NCBI GenBank assembly: GCA_039566865.1
Contig: CM076943.1
Coordinates: 29,520,663-29,584,662 of the forward strand
Length of the DNA: 64,000 bases
Direction: 5' to 3'
DNA from: Aurelia coerulea
Lineage: Eukaryota; Cnidaria; Scyphozoa; Semaeostomeae; Ulmaridae
Shown piece by piece: positions 20,981-33,300 of the stretch. The translations under genes were made by a program, and so were the position numbers. A model generated the notes under the pieces. The model made no database searches, was not told the DNA's origin, and worked only from the letters and a program-made list of their open reading frames with translations. Numbering within the stretch: position 1 is the stretch's first letter; each line of letters starts with the position of its first letter.

Positions 20981-23900
20981 ATGGCGGCAAATCAACAACA
21001 ACGTGATAAAATGCAGTCACCAACAGAGAAAAGTGAGACGAAATTACAAGGATTGCAGACAGAGTTTCATGTTGGCGAACAAGTGCTTTGCTATGAACCA
21101 GATCCTAGCAAAGCAAAGATGCTGTATGAAGCAAAGGTTCGTGCAATTATACAACTGTAAACCACTTAGGCCTAGGCCTAGCTAGAGTAGTTTCAGGGTA
21201 TTATGGAACACTTAATGAAAAAAGATTAATTGTCGGCATAATTCATGACACATTTGGCCACACTTGGTTTAGCAATTGAGCCTAAGCATTCTGTAATGTT
21301 TCATCAGCATGCTTTGATTCTGAAACGTTGGTTGTTAATAAAAACAAGACAAAAGAATGAACCCGGTTGAGTTGGGCATTATATGGAACACTGTAGGGAC
21401 TCGGGTCTTTTGGAACTAAGCTATTTCTATTGTTTGTTTTTGGGAGTCCCTGATTCAAGATCCAAGATCCAAATATCCGGAATTCAAGATCCAGAATGAA
21501 TGAAACACCCTAATTCAAGATAGATCCGGAATTCAAGATTCAAAATGAAACACCCTTAATTCAAGATCCGAAATTCAAGATTCAAAATGAAACACCCTAA
21601 TTCAAGATCCGGAATTCAAGATTCAAAATGAAACACCCTAATTCAAGATCCAGAATTCAAGATTAAAAATAAAAACACCCTAATAATTCAAGATCCAGAA
21701 TGCAAGATTCAAAATGAAAACACCCTAGTTTGGAATTGAAGAAGTTTTAAATGCTTCAATTTTGAAAATAACTCATTTTGGATCCGGCAGTTACTGAGTG
21801 GATTTGAATACAATGGATGTTTATTCAATTTTCTTTGAGGTGATATCAGCTCTTAAAGATATATTGGAATATGATGTCCACTATTCTGGATAATGACAAA
21901 TAGTGAGTCGCGATAAGGTTTCTTGTTTGGCCTAGGCATGAATTTCTGAGAGGCAAATAGTGCCTAGGCCAAACAAGGAACTTTCTCGCTTTTCGATATT
22001 GGTCAATATCTGGAACAGCGGAACTCATATTGCAATGTATATTCAAGAGTTGAAATCAACTAAAAGAAAGTCAAATAAATATCCATGATCAGAGACCCTC
22101 AACTCATCAGAGCCAGGGCAGCCAAAATTCAAGGTAAGAAGTTTTAGAAAGTGAAACACTGAAAAACTTGTTGATGAACAGACAATTTGGAGTTAAAATG
22201 TTCACACCAAGTACACCCATCTTTCAGTTGCTATTACTGTGAGAGAATTTGAAAATCAGATACTAAGTCAGTGTCCAGCATTGCTTACATGAAGGGGCTT
22301 TGAAATTTCTTAGAAGCTCTCTTAAATAAGTACTGTACCTAAACTGCTGTTAAAAATGTCACACATTTATGTTCAGTCGTGTATTGTGTTGTTTGTTCCC
22401 GTGTTTTGTTTGTTGTATTGTCTTCTAGTATCTTATATTGTAGTGAACTGACTATTGAGTAGAGGCCCCAAGAGGACTGGACACACATCGTTAATTATTG
22501 AAGGTGTGACTTGGAACGCAACGTAATTGAATGAGGTTGTTTATCGTTTTGGGGAAGGTTTTTGGGTGGAGTTAGCGCGTTGGAAAATGTCGTTGGTATT
22601 AATTTATCCGAAGTATGGTTTCTTGATTACAAGTCGCTTTTAGGCCATTTATTATACTCGTGACAATTGGGGGCTCAGCCGGGAATGGCAACAAAACGAC
22701 AGTCAGCGAAAAGATGAGGTTTCCTGTATTTTCAAGCTGTTGGGAGCTGAATTTGTGATGTTTTAAAATCGCTTTTTGGAAGATTGGTTATCGGGAATCA
22801 ATAGAATTTCATAGCGCGGTGGCAAACATCAAGGGAGATTTCGTTCGTTATGCTGAAAGTTTTGAATAAAGCGAAATAACAGCGAAAAGAAGCCAGTAAT
22901 TATGGATAGATTAATACAGTGTGGTCGCGAGCTTGGGCTCGAAGGAAAGGATTTACAGCAGTTTATCGAAGAGCAGCAGATTATCGAGAGAGATGAGCGG
23001 GCAGAAAATCGAAGAGTAGAGTTAGCAAAATTGGAGTTGAAGGTTGCTATAGAGAAAGAGAAAAAGGAGACTTTAGAGCAAGAGCGGTTAAAAATTCAGG
23101 CCGTTTTGGAGCTGAAAAGTGAGGGGGTAGATATGTCAATGAATTTCCAAGGCACAGAGGGTAGGCAAAGAGCTAAGGGCCCTAAGTTGCCTGCTTTTGC
23201 TGATGGGAAAGACGACTTGGACAGTTATTTGAAGAGATTTGAGAGGTTTGCGATAAGTAATGGATGGGAGAGATATGAGTGGGCGACAGCCTTAAGCGCC
23301 CTATTAACAGGGAAAGCACTGGATGTTTATTCAAGGTTGCCAGATGATACTGCGTTAGATTATGAGAAGGTTAAAGAGGCATTATTGATTAGATATCAAT
23401 TAACAGAAGAGGGGTTCAAGAAAAGATACAGAGAATCAGACCCAGAAGAGGGGGAGACTCCTGATCAATTTTATGCCAGGATTGATGGGTACTTAGACCG
23501 TTGGGTTGAGCTTTCGGGAACGGAAAAGTCTTACCAAGGATTGAAGGAGTTGATAAATAAAGAGCAATTTCTAAGCAGATGCCAGCAAGACCTAGCAATC
23601 TATTTGAAAGAAGTGGCTCCACGTGACCACGATGAAATGACAAAGCATGCACAGCAATATCTTAGTGCACATGGGAAGCAGCTTGCTCGCAAAAGGAATA
23701 GAGTTGGACATAACCTAGAATCTTCAAGCAGCCAAGGTCAAGCTAACGTTAAAGCAAAGGATTATGGGGAATTCAAGTGTTTTATTTGCCATAAAACGGG
23801 TCACAAAGCTTTCGAGTGTAATTTTGAGAAGAAACCAGAGCGGAAATGTTTTAACTGTGGTGGCCTAAATCACGAAGCAAAGGACTGTCCTTCTCCAGGG

Positions 23901-26900
23901 CAGGGTAGAAAGAAACCACCGACAAAGGCTGCAGGATCATTGTCAATCAAACAAGAGCTAGTTGATAAAGAGAACAATGATGAGAACATTGTTCGGGTGG
24001 CAACAGAGGCAGCAGCAACACAGGCAGATATTGAATCGTGCATAATAGGGAATGAGCTTACTATAGGTTGTGGCAAGAGAATTCCTATTATCAAATCTGC
24101 ATGTATCAAGCCAGCAATGGGGAGTGAAGATAGCATGCCAGTTGTAACAGGGAGAGTAAGGGACAGATCAGTGAGTGTATTGAGAGACACAGGCTGCAGT
24201 GGCGTTGTTATTAAGAGAGACTTGGTCACAGAAGAGGAACTAACAGGCAGATTTGGTTACATGCTTTTGATTGATAAAACAATTAGAAAAGTACCTATTG
24301 CAAGCGTTTTCATTGACACACCATATTTTACTGGGGAAGCAGAGGCTCAATGTTTACCAGATGCAATGTATGACGTGATTATTGGGAATATACCAAATGC
24401 TAGGGGCCCTGAAGATCCTGACCCATCGTGGGAGACAGCATGTGCCGTTACGAGAGCTCAAGCAAAGAAAGGGCAAGGTATACCACCACTTAAGGTACCT
24501 GATGTGACAAAATGTGCAACGGTTACCAGAGAACAGCTAATTCAATTTCAACATGATGACAATTCATTAGAGAAGCTTCGAAAATTCACAGAGCCAAAGA
24601 TAAAAGAGGATCAATCTGTGCACTTTGAAGAGAAAGGAGGAATTTTGTATCGTGTTTTTAGCCACCCAAGGGTAAATGGAGGCAATGAAATACGGCAAGT
24701 AGTTGTACCAGGAAATCTGAGAAATCAAGTCATCGAGTTGGCGCACAGTTCGTTAATGGGAGGTCATATGGGAATAAGAAAGACAAGTGACAGAATTTTG
24801 AGTAACTTTTATTGGCCAGGCCTTAATGATGACGTTACACGATTCTGCAGGACATGTGATATATGTCAGAAGACTGAGAGCAAAGGCAGGACAGCAAAAG
24901 TGCCACTACAAAAGATGCCCTTGATAGACACGCCGTTTAAGAGGGTTGCAGTTGATTTAATTGGGCCTATCTTCCCTTCTTCAGAGAAAGGTTTTCGTTA
25001 TATCTTGTCTATGGTTGATTATGCTACGAGATATCCTGATGCTGTACCATTAAAGAACATTGATACAGAAACTGTTGCAGAAGCTTTGCTTGACATGTAC
25101 AGCAGACTAGGTTTTCCAGATGAAATTTTAAGTGATAATGGTTCACAGTTCATATCAGAATGCATGGAAGAAGTTTCAAGATTACTTAGCATCAGGCAGC
25201 TAACTTCAACGCCATACCATCCGATGTGTAATGGTTTAGTAGAGAAGTTTAATGGAACCTTGAAAGCAATGTTGAGGAGATTATGCAGTGAACAGCCAAG
25301 ACAGTGGCCTAGATATATCAATGCAGTATTATTTGCATACAGAGAAGTACCTCAAGAATCTACTGGGTTCTCGCCATTTGAGTTGTTATTTGGGAGAACA
25401 GTGAGAGGACCAATACAGATACTGAAAGAGTTGTGGACCAAAGAAGTACAGGAAGAAGAAGTCAAGACCAGTTATCAGTATGTTGTAGAGTTGAGAGAGA
25501 GGTTAGATCAAACCCTAAAGATTGCACAAGAATCACTAGAGAAATCACAAGGACGTTACAAAAAGTACTTTGACAAGAAAACCAAAGAGAGAAGCTTCCA
25601 ACCTGGTGATCAAGCTTTAGTCCTGCTACCAACTAACAACAACAAGCTTCTTATGCAGTGGAAAGGCCCGTATAACGTGGAGAAGAGAGTAAACAAGAAT
25701 GACTATGTGATCAAGATTGGTACTAAGTCAAAGGTGTACCATGCTAATTTGTTAAGAAAGTATCTGAACAAAGAAGAAAGAGATGTTTCAAAGAATGTAA
25801 GGAGTAGTGAATTACTGAAAGCAGCTGCAGGAGATGTAGGAAAAGAATTAGAAGAGGAAATGTTCCATGAGGAGAATTTACTAGAGATAGGTAGTTTAAG
25901 TTCGAAAGAGAGTTACAAAGATGTCAAGGTGTCACCAAAGCTTGTCACAGCACAGTCAGATGATTTAGAGTCTTTAATTCAGGAATTCAAGCCATTATTC
26001 ACTGACAAACCAGGATCAACCAGGTTGATAGAGCATACCATCGATTTGACAAGCGACGTACCAGTTAGATCAAAGCCTTATTCAGTGCCATACGGAGTCA
26101 GAGAGTCACTTAGGAGTGATATTCAAGAGATGCAGGACCTTGGTATCATTAGAGACTCAAATTCACCATATGCATCACCTGTGGTTATCGTCAAGAAGAA
26201 GGATGGTTCAAATCGAATTTGTGTTGACTATCGAAAACTCAACAAGTTAACAGTGTTTGATCCAGAGCCTATGGTAACATCAGAAGATCTTTTCAGAAGA
26301 TTCAGTGAGGATAAATACTTCTCAAAGATCGACTTGAGTAAAGGATATTGGCAGATTCCAGTAGCAGAGAATGACATCCACAAGACTGCCTTTGTAACTC
26401 CGGATGGATCATATGAATTCTTAAAGATGCCTTTTGGGATGGTGAATTCAGCTGCAACACTAGTGAGAGCAATGAGGAAATTACTTGCAGGTTTAGATAA
26501 CGTAGATAGCTACATAGATGACATCCTGATTCATACAAGAACGTGGGAAGAGCATATGCAAGCATTGAGAGAGTTGTTCAGTCGTATGTTGAAATGGGGT
26601 ATCACTGCAAGACCTTCAAAATGTGTCTTTGGAGGAGAAGCAGTTGACTTCATTGGACATCAGATTGGGAGGGGTGAACTTGGTTTACATGATGAGAATG
26701 TCAAGAAAGTTAGAGATGCACCAAGACCAAGAACAAAGAAAGAGGTAAAGTCCTTCCTTGGACTCACTGGATATTACAGGAACTTTATTCCTAACTATGC
26801 AGCAATTGCATCACCATTGTCTGATCTAACAAAGAAGGGATTGCCAAATGAAGTAGAGTGGAATGATGCACATGAGAAAGCCTATGGGACGTTAAAGAAG

Positions 26901-27313
26901 ATGACTGTAACTAAACCAGTTCTTCGCTTACCAGAGATTACAAAGCCATTTGTATTGAGAACAGACGCATCAAACACAGGAATCGGTGCAGTGTTACTAC
27001 AAGATCATGATGGTAAACTATTTCCAGTCAGTTATGCAAGCAAGAAATTGTTAGAGAGAGAAAAGGCTTACTCAACAATAGAAAAGGAGTGTTTCGCCAT
27101 AGTATGGGCAATAAAGAAATTCATGCTGTACCTTTATGGAACAGAGTTCATTATACAGACAGACCACCAGCCATTAGTTTACCTGAATAAAACCAAATTT
27201 GTGAATGATAGAGTTATGAGATGGGCAATGTTCATTCAGAACTACAAATTCAAAATTGAATCAATTAAAGGATCAGAGAACATTGGAGCAGACTTTCTAA
27301 GCAGAGTGATGTA

Positions 27314-27362
<49 letters not shown>

Positions 27363-30300
27363 TAGAACACTCAGAAAGATTGACATACTGAACATAAAGG
27401 TTAAAGTTGAAAGACATCAAAGATGTCTCTTGAAGAACGGAGGTGTCACACATTTATGTTCAGTCGTGTATTGTGTTGTTTGTTCCCGTGTTTTGTTTGT
27501 TGTATTGTCTTCTAGTATCTTATATTGTAGTGAACTGACTATTGAGTAGAGGCCCCAAGAGGACTGGACACACATCGTTAATTATTGAAGGTGTGACTTG
27601 GAACGCAACGTAATTGAATGAGGTTGTTTATCGTTTTGGGGGAAGGTTTTTGTGTGGAGTTAGGGCGTTGGAAAATGTCGTTGGTATTAATTTATCCGAA
27701 GTATGGTTTCTTGATTACAAGTCGCTTTTAGGCCATTTATTATACTCGTGACATAGAATGGGAAAGATAATTATTTACGATGACAGAATGATTGTGCTTT
27801 TAGCAATTCTTTCGCACAATTTCTTGCTGGGATCATTCTGCTAAGATATGAAGTTTTCAGGTTTCCTTTGGATTTCTAGCGCCTTGAATGCCTCGCCAAA
27901 CTCGAAACGTTTACCACGCAGTCATAAAATGCTTGTTTAACTAACAGAGGGGGGTTCAGTGGATTTCACTCTTTCGAAACAGCATACAAGATTTTGCAGA
28001 AAAAGGATTTTTGATGGGTTTTTCTTGAAAATAAACGGGCTTGCCAAATTTTTGGGAGCGAAATACCCCTCAAGACAAAAAGTTTCAAGTTGTAAATTGA
28101 TCAACAGTTCTGGCCTCTCTGAGCACCGTTGCCGTTGTGGTACATCATAATAGCGATTTTATCTTGGGGGCTGGGGCAGTATGCTTGTTCTGGATGGTGA
28201 TCAACAATTCTGCAACAGCTCTTTCAAGAATAAGATTCCATGCTCAAGACGACATGGCATGGAAGACCACAAAGGAAACCATATACAGTTTTGAAATCGA
28301 AATAAAGAGCCCCCGATGTAACTTTTGTGGTTCCCTTTGGATTTACTTGCTCTAAGATTGAACTATATCGAACGTTAGGCAAGAGGGTGCATAGACTGTA
28401 AGAATACATTACCCTTGGCCTTGGTATTCTTGATTTATTTCTAATTTAATTGAAATAATAATGTAATGGCTTTGGTTGAATTGGAGAATGTCTGTCTTCT
28501 TTCACTTAATCTGTTTTGACAACGATGAGCTGTTCCAGCATTATAGTACATTTAGAAGGCTATTAACCCTATCCAGACTAGGCTTTTTGAAACTCTTGGG
28601 AGATGAAGGGGGGGGGCACAAAGTGCCCCCCTGGTTTTTCATAGAATCATAAGTGCTAGAGACTTGAAACTTGGCAGAAGTAACAAACATGATAAGGCAA
28701 ACAAGATGGTGTGATTTGTTTTTGTTTATGTCACGTGATTAAGTGCTGACATCAGCAAATGTTGCTAATTTGGGTGTAAAACCACATGTACTTTGTCGCA
28801 TTGTATCTCCAAACAGATACTATATATCGATGTGATATTTGAAACATAGAAGGATTATATCCTTGTAATTCTTATTTTGAAATTTTTGCTTTGTAACACT
28901 AATATTTTTGCTGATGTCAGCATTTATTTATTTTGTACGAAAAAAAGAGCAATTTTTGTCTAAAATTGATCATAAATTACTTTTAAAAATAGCAATAAAT
29001 GCTAAATATGCATAAAGAGACCTGCCGAAAAAAAGAGCAATTTTTGTCTAAAATTGGTCATAAATTACTTTTAAAAATAGCAATAAATGCTAAATATGCA
29101 TAAAGAGACCTGCTGCATCATATTATGTCACTAATTTTTCTAAAAATGAAGCATAACATGGTTTTTCATCAGTATGCATGCGCAACAACCCTTTCTTGAT
29201 GACGTCATCAAAAATCAATAAACTATATATCAAATGAAAGCTTGCTTCAAGACGAGATCAACAATGTTTGTCTCATTGTCATAGAGCCAGTGGTTCCAAA
29301 GCTATGACTTAAAAGGTATTTATTTTGCGGAGCACTCAATTTAAAGTCATGTGTTGACCCCCAGAATCACTGTCAAAATTTTTGAAATTGACATGGAAAG
29401 ATGTCTCATAGATAGAAACTAAAAGTCACAAAACAGCTAGACTATTCTAGAGAAACTCGACGAGCTGTGTGGAAAAGTTTACTAGGGGGGCACTTTGTGC
29501 CCCCCCCCTAGTCTGGATAGGGTTAAGTGCCCTAAACAACGATAAAACACTTTTTTTGGATCGCACGCCATCGCACGCCTAAAATATTTAAGGCGTGCGA
29601 ATGGCAGCACGCCACCAAATTTCATATTACCAGGACTGAAGTGCAACATAACCAGAACATATGAGAGCAAGAACTTTTGTATTTTTGACGCTGGAAGCAC
29701 CGTCTTGATACAATTCCCCACCCTTTGCCCTTATCTCCCCTTAAGCGAAATTAGCATTTTCTACTCCCTCGAAGTGCATGCAATAACAAGGAAGCAACGG
29801 CATATCCCCGCAATGACCCACATTTTTTGAAATCTATAAAATGTAACAAGATGTTACAGACGGCGAGAAGGGAAATAAGAACTCTCTATGTCACAAGTTT
29901 GCTCCCAAAATTGAAATCATTATATTGCTAATATAAAATTTTATTGATCATAGTTAGAAAGCTTATTTCCCCAGCTTTTGAATAAATCGCTGTAACTTTA
30001 GGGGAAGCGAATCAATGACAAAATGTTTGATGCATACTATTTGAGAAAGAAAGCTGCTTGAAGAATTCGTTCAGTTAAGCTTTGTGAAACTTGTAACTTT
30101 GAAGTGCTGTATCTCTGGAATGGATGGATATTTTGAAGTCTGGTTTCTTGCACCTTTTAGTACAGGCTATATGCAATAGAAAAATATCCCTTAAAGGTTC
30201 AAAATCAAAAACTCGAAAATTGATTTTTCCCACCCTAGGCACACGGTGCAAAACGTCCCATTGAAAATCAATGTAATTTTCTGATCACGAGAATATTTCA

Positions 30301-33300
30301 TACCGTTGTTTTTTATGCCCCTCAAATGGGCCTAAGTGATTATAAAGTGAAGGTGAAGTTGCGGTTTTTAGCGCCAAGCGCTGGGATCGCAGAAGTAGAA
30401 CAGGCCTAATCGAGTCCGCGACACCTTGTCATGAGGCTGAAGTGATGGGGCTCTACCTGGGTGGGATCGAATCGAACCCGGTCCACCTGACTGTTCGTTC
30501 TTCTGGTTGCAATGTCAGAGGATTACACCACTGCGCCACAACACAATAAAGTCGTCAACGAGGACGTTTTCCATGATGTTACCAGACACAACAAAAACGG
30601 ACAAGTTTCTTTCATTGCAGTCAAAATTCTTTCGCACTAAAAAAGCATGCAGCAAGCAAAAGCTGTATAAGTATAAGGGGACCATTATGGAAATAAAGCC
30701 ACCTCGATATTTTAATGCTATATCCCTGCCACTATGATTATGAGTGTTTTTTAACTTATCTTCATTAAAGTTGTTATGTAACTTGCTTATTTGAACATTA
30801 TTCTGTATTATTTTATCTCTTGTAAATATTTAATTTTATCTTTATTTAATTTCTATACCGGGTGTCCCAAAAAAAAACGCAACAGATTTGATCGGGACTA
30901 GCAAAAAGAACTTACGTCCAATAAATCCAAAAAAATTTTTTACATAATCCTCGATAGCTAACTTGAAGATAAATACCTTGTTTGTTGGGATTGGTGCATG
31001 GAGAGTTGGAATATCAATCTTGAAAGTCCAAATTTGCTTCCATCTCCAAACCAGAGGTTTTGGGTTTTGGCCTAACTGAAAATGCGCTTGAGGAATCTCC
31101 TCAGTCATACGCAAAGTGTAGTTGTGTGAGCATGCTAAGGCACACATGTTTAAGTACACATTTCAATTGAAATTTGAAAGCTAAAACTTGACAAACATAA
31201 CAATGCCGAAGGGATTCACAAAGGAATATACTTCTTCGATCATAATGCACCTGCAAAAGAGCCAAGCACAAATGAGCATTTTTAAGGATCTTATCCATGG
31301 ATAATTTTCCCTTGGGTATATTTGAGTTATTGTTTCGTAATAATTTGAAGAAAGATTATACAAAATGCATTTCATTAAAGTCATGAAGATTGCAAAAACT
31401 AATTCATTTTTCACACCCAAGCAAACAATTTCGCGGATTACTTTCTTTCATGAGACAGATGCAATGCTAACTTTTCGAAACTTTTGAAGCATAAAAAAGA
31501 TGTCTTTTTCAGGACAAAATTGATGAATTTGATTGAATTTCTATGCAAATCTTTTCCTCAGCATGAGGCTTTATTCTGTTATGTCACGGTAATTCAGGAG
31601 ATTCCCCAAAATAGCGCGTTTGCAGTTTAAGCTGAAAGCCACAAGCTCTGGTTTGGAGGTTCAGGCAAATTTGAACTTTCAAGATTCATATTCCAACTCT
31701 CCGTGCACCAATATCATCAAACAAGGTATCTATCTTCAAGTTAGCTATCGAGGATTATATAAAAAATCATTTTGGATTGATTCGACCTAAATTTTTGTCG
31801 CTAGTCCCGATCAAATCTGTTGCGTTTTTTTGGGACACCCGGTATATTTGATTATTATTTAGTGGCAAATGTAAACATACATAAACATAGAATGCAGTTT
31901 CTTAGATGCAAAAACTTCTCAGAATAAATTTTGAAAAAAGATTCTGAAATTCTGCAACGTATTTAGTCTCCAGATGCATATGAATGCATTCCTGTGTTTG
32001 CTGAGGTTTTTACTAATGACACGTTACAGAGAGGTCAAGCAGGTCAAACTCAAAACTTTGGCAGTCAACCTCAACATATTCAAGTATTGGGAACAGGTCT
32101 GTGAAAACATTTTTTGAAAATCTTGATTTTCCTTACGTAAAATTAAATTTTTGTAAAGGGTGGTAGAATCGTCAAAAAGTGGTCTAAATTTGACTTTTCA
32201 AATTTCCTGTGGCTGGTTTTTGGTTCCATTGATTGGTTTAGAGCATGTCACATGCCAATCTCGCTAGCCAGTTAGGATTTAGTGCCTATCTTGGATGACA
32301 TAATGCAGCTGATTTCAAGGTACCAAAAGGAATGAATAAGGAACTTCCTTTTTCCTTCAAAAACTTTTTGCAAATGTTCAAATTCCAACAGTTCTTGGCA
32401 TCGAAACGAGTTATTTTTTATCGTTGAAAAATTTGTTATTAACTTACTGTAGCATTGTCACTTTTTCTGCTAATGTTATGAAATTAATTTTACATCAATT
32501 AGATTTTAGAGATTGACATCACTAAGGATGAAAAAGGAAAAAAGGTTCCTGAATTTTTCATTCATTTCATGGGATGGAATAAAAGGTATGATTGATTTTT
32601 TATGCATTTTTTAGATGGTACAAGTTTTCCATATCTTTATATATATAATTGTAGATGGCACATTAGCTATATCCAAGATCTTTTAACAGGTATGCAGATT
32701 CATCATCAGCATCATCATAATCAGTAGCAGGTCATACTTGCTGCCTTCTCCCTCTGTTTCTTTTCATTCAGGGGTCCAGTTTGATGGCTCTCATGAAGAG
32801 TGACCAAATATTAATTCATGGTTCAATTTCAGTTCATAGCTAAAGGATGATTGGACAATTGTTGTTTATCGACAACCTTTTCCTATGAATACAATGTTTG
32901 TCATTCGCATAATTTGTGAAATAAAATCATGCCAAAGTTTTCATATTGTTAGCATTATAATACAAAGTCAGTTTTTTTGGGTCAGGTGAGCCAAAAAAAT
33001 GCACCACTTTTGAAAATTAATAGAACAACAGTACTTGATGGTCCAGGGTGGTCACTCTATGCATGAATATACTGTACGTGGAGGTAAGTCCGCTATTTCG
33101 TGGTTAGAATATTACCACAAGTGATATTTTTGGGTCCAAATAAACTGAAACTGTTTTTTTGTCATCAAATATTGTCAAATTGATATTTTTGATTGCTTGA
33201 AATTTTCTCAGACTGCTCCCTTTATGAGTATCATCTGAGTGTCCCCCTGGGCTTGATGGATTGGAATGATTTGAATTATTCTTGATAGCCAAGAGATGAA

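Noticed and set aside
30480..30545. Functional tRNA gene
   Set aside because: Pol III boxes are present but the acceptor and anticodon stems do not pair and the sequence continues into a SINE body.
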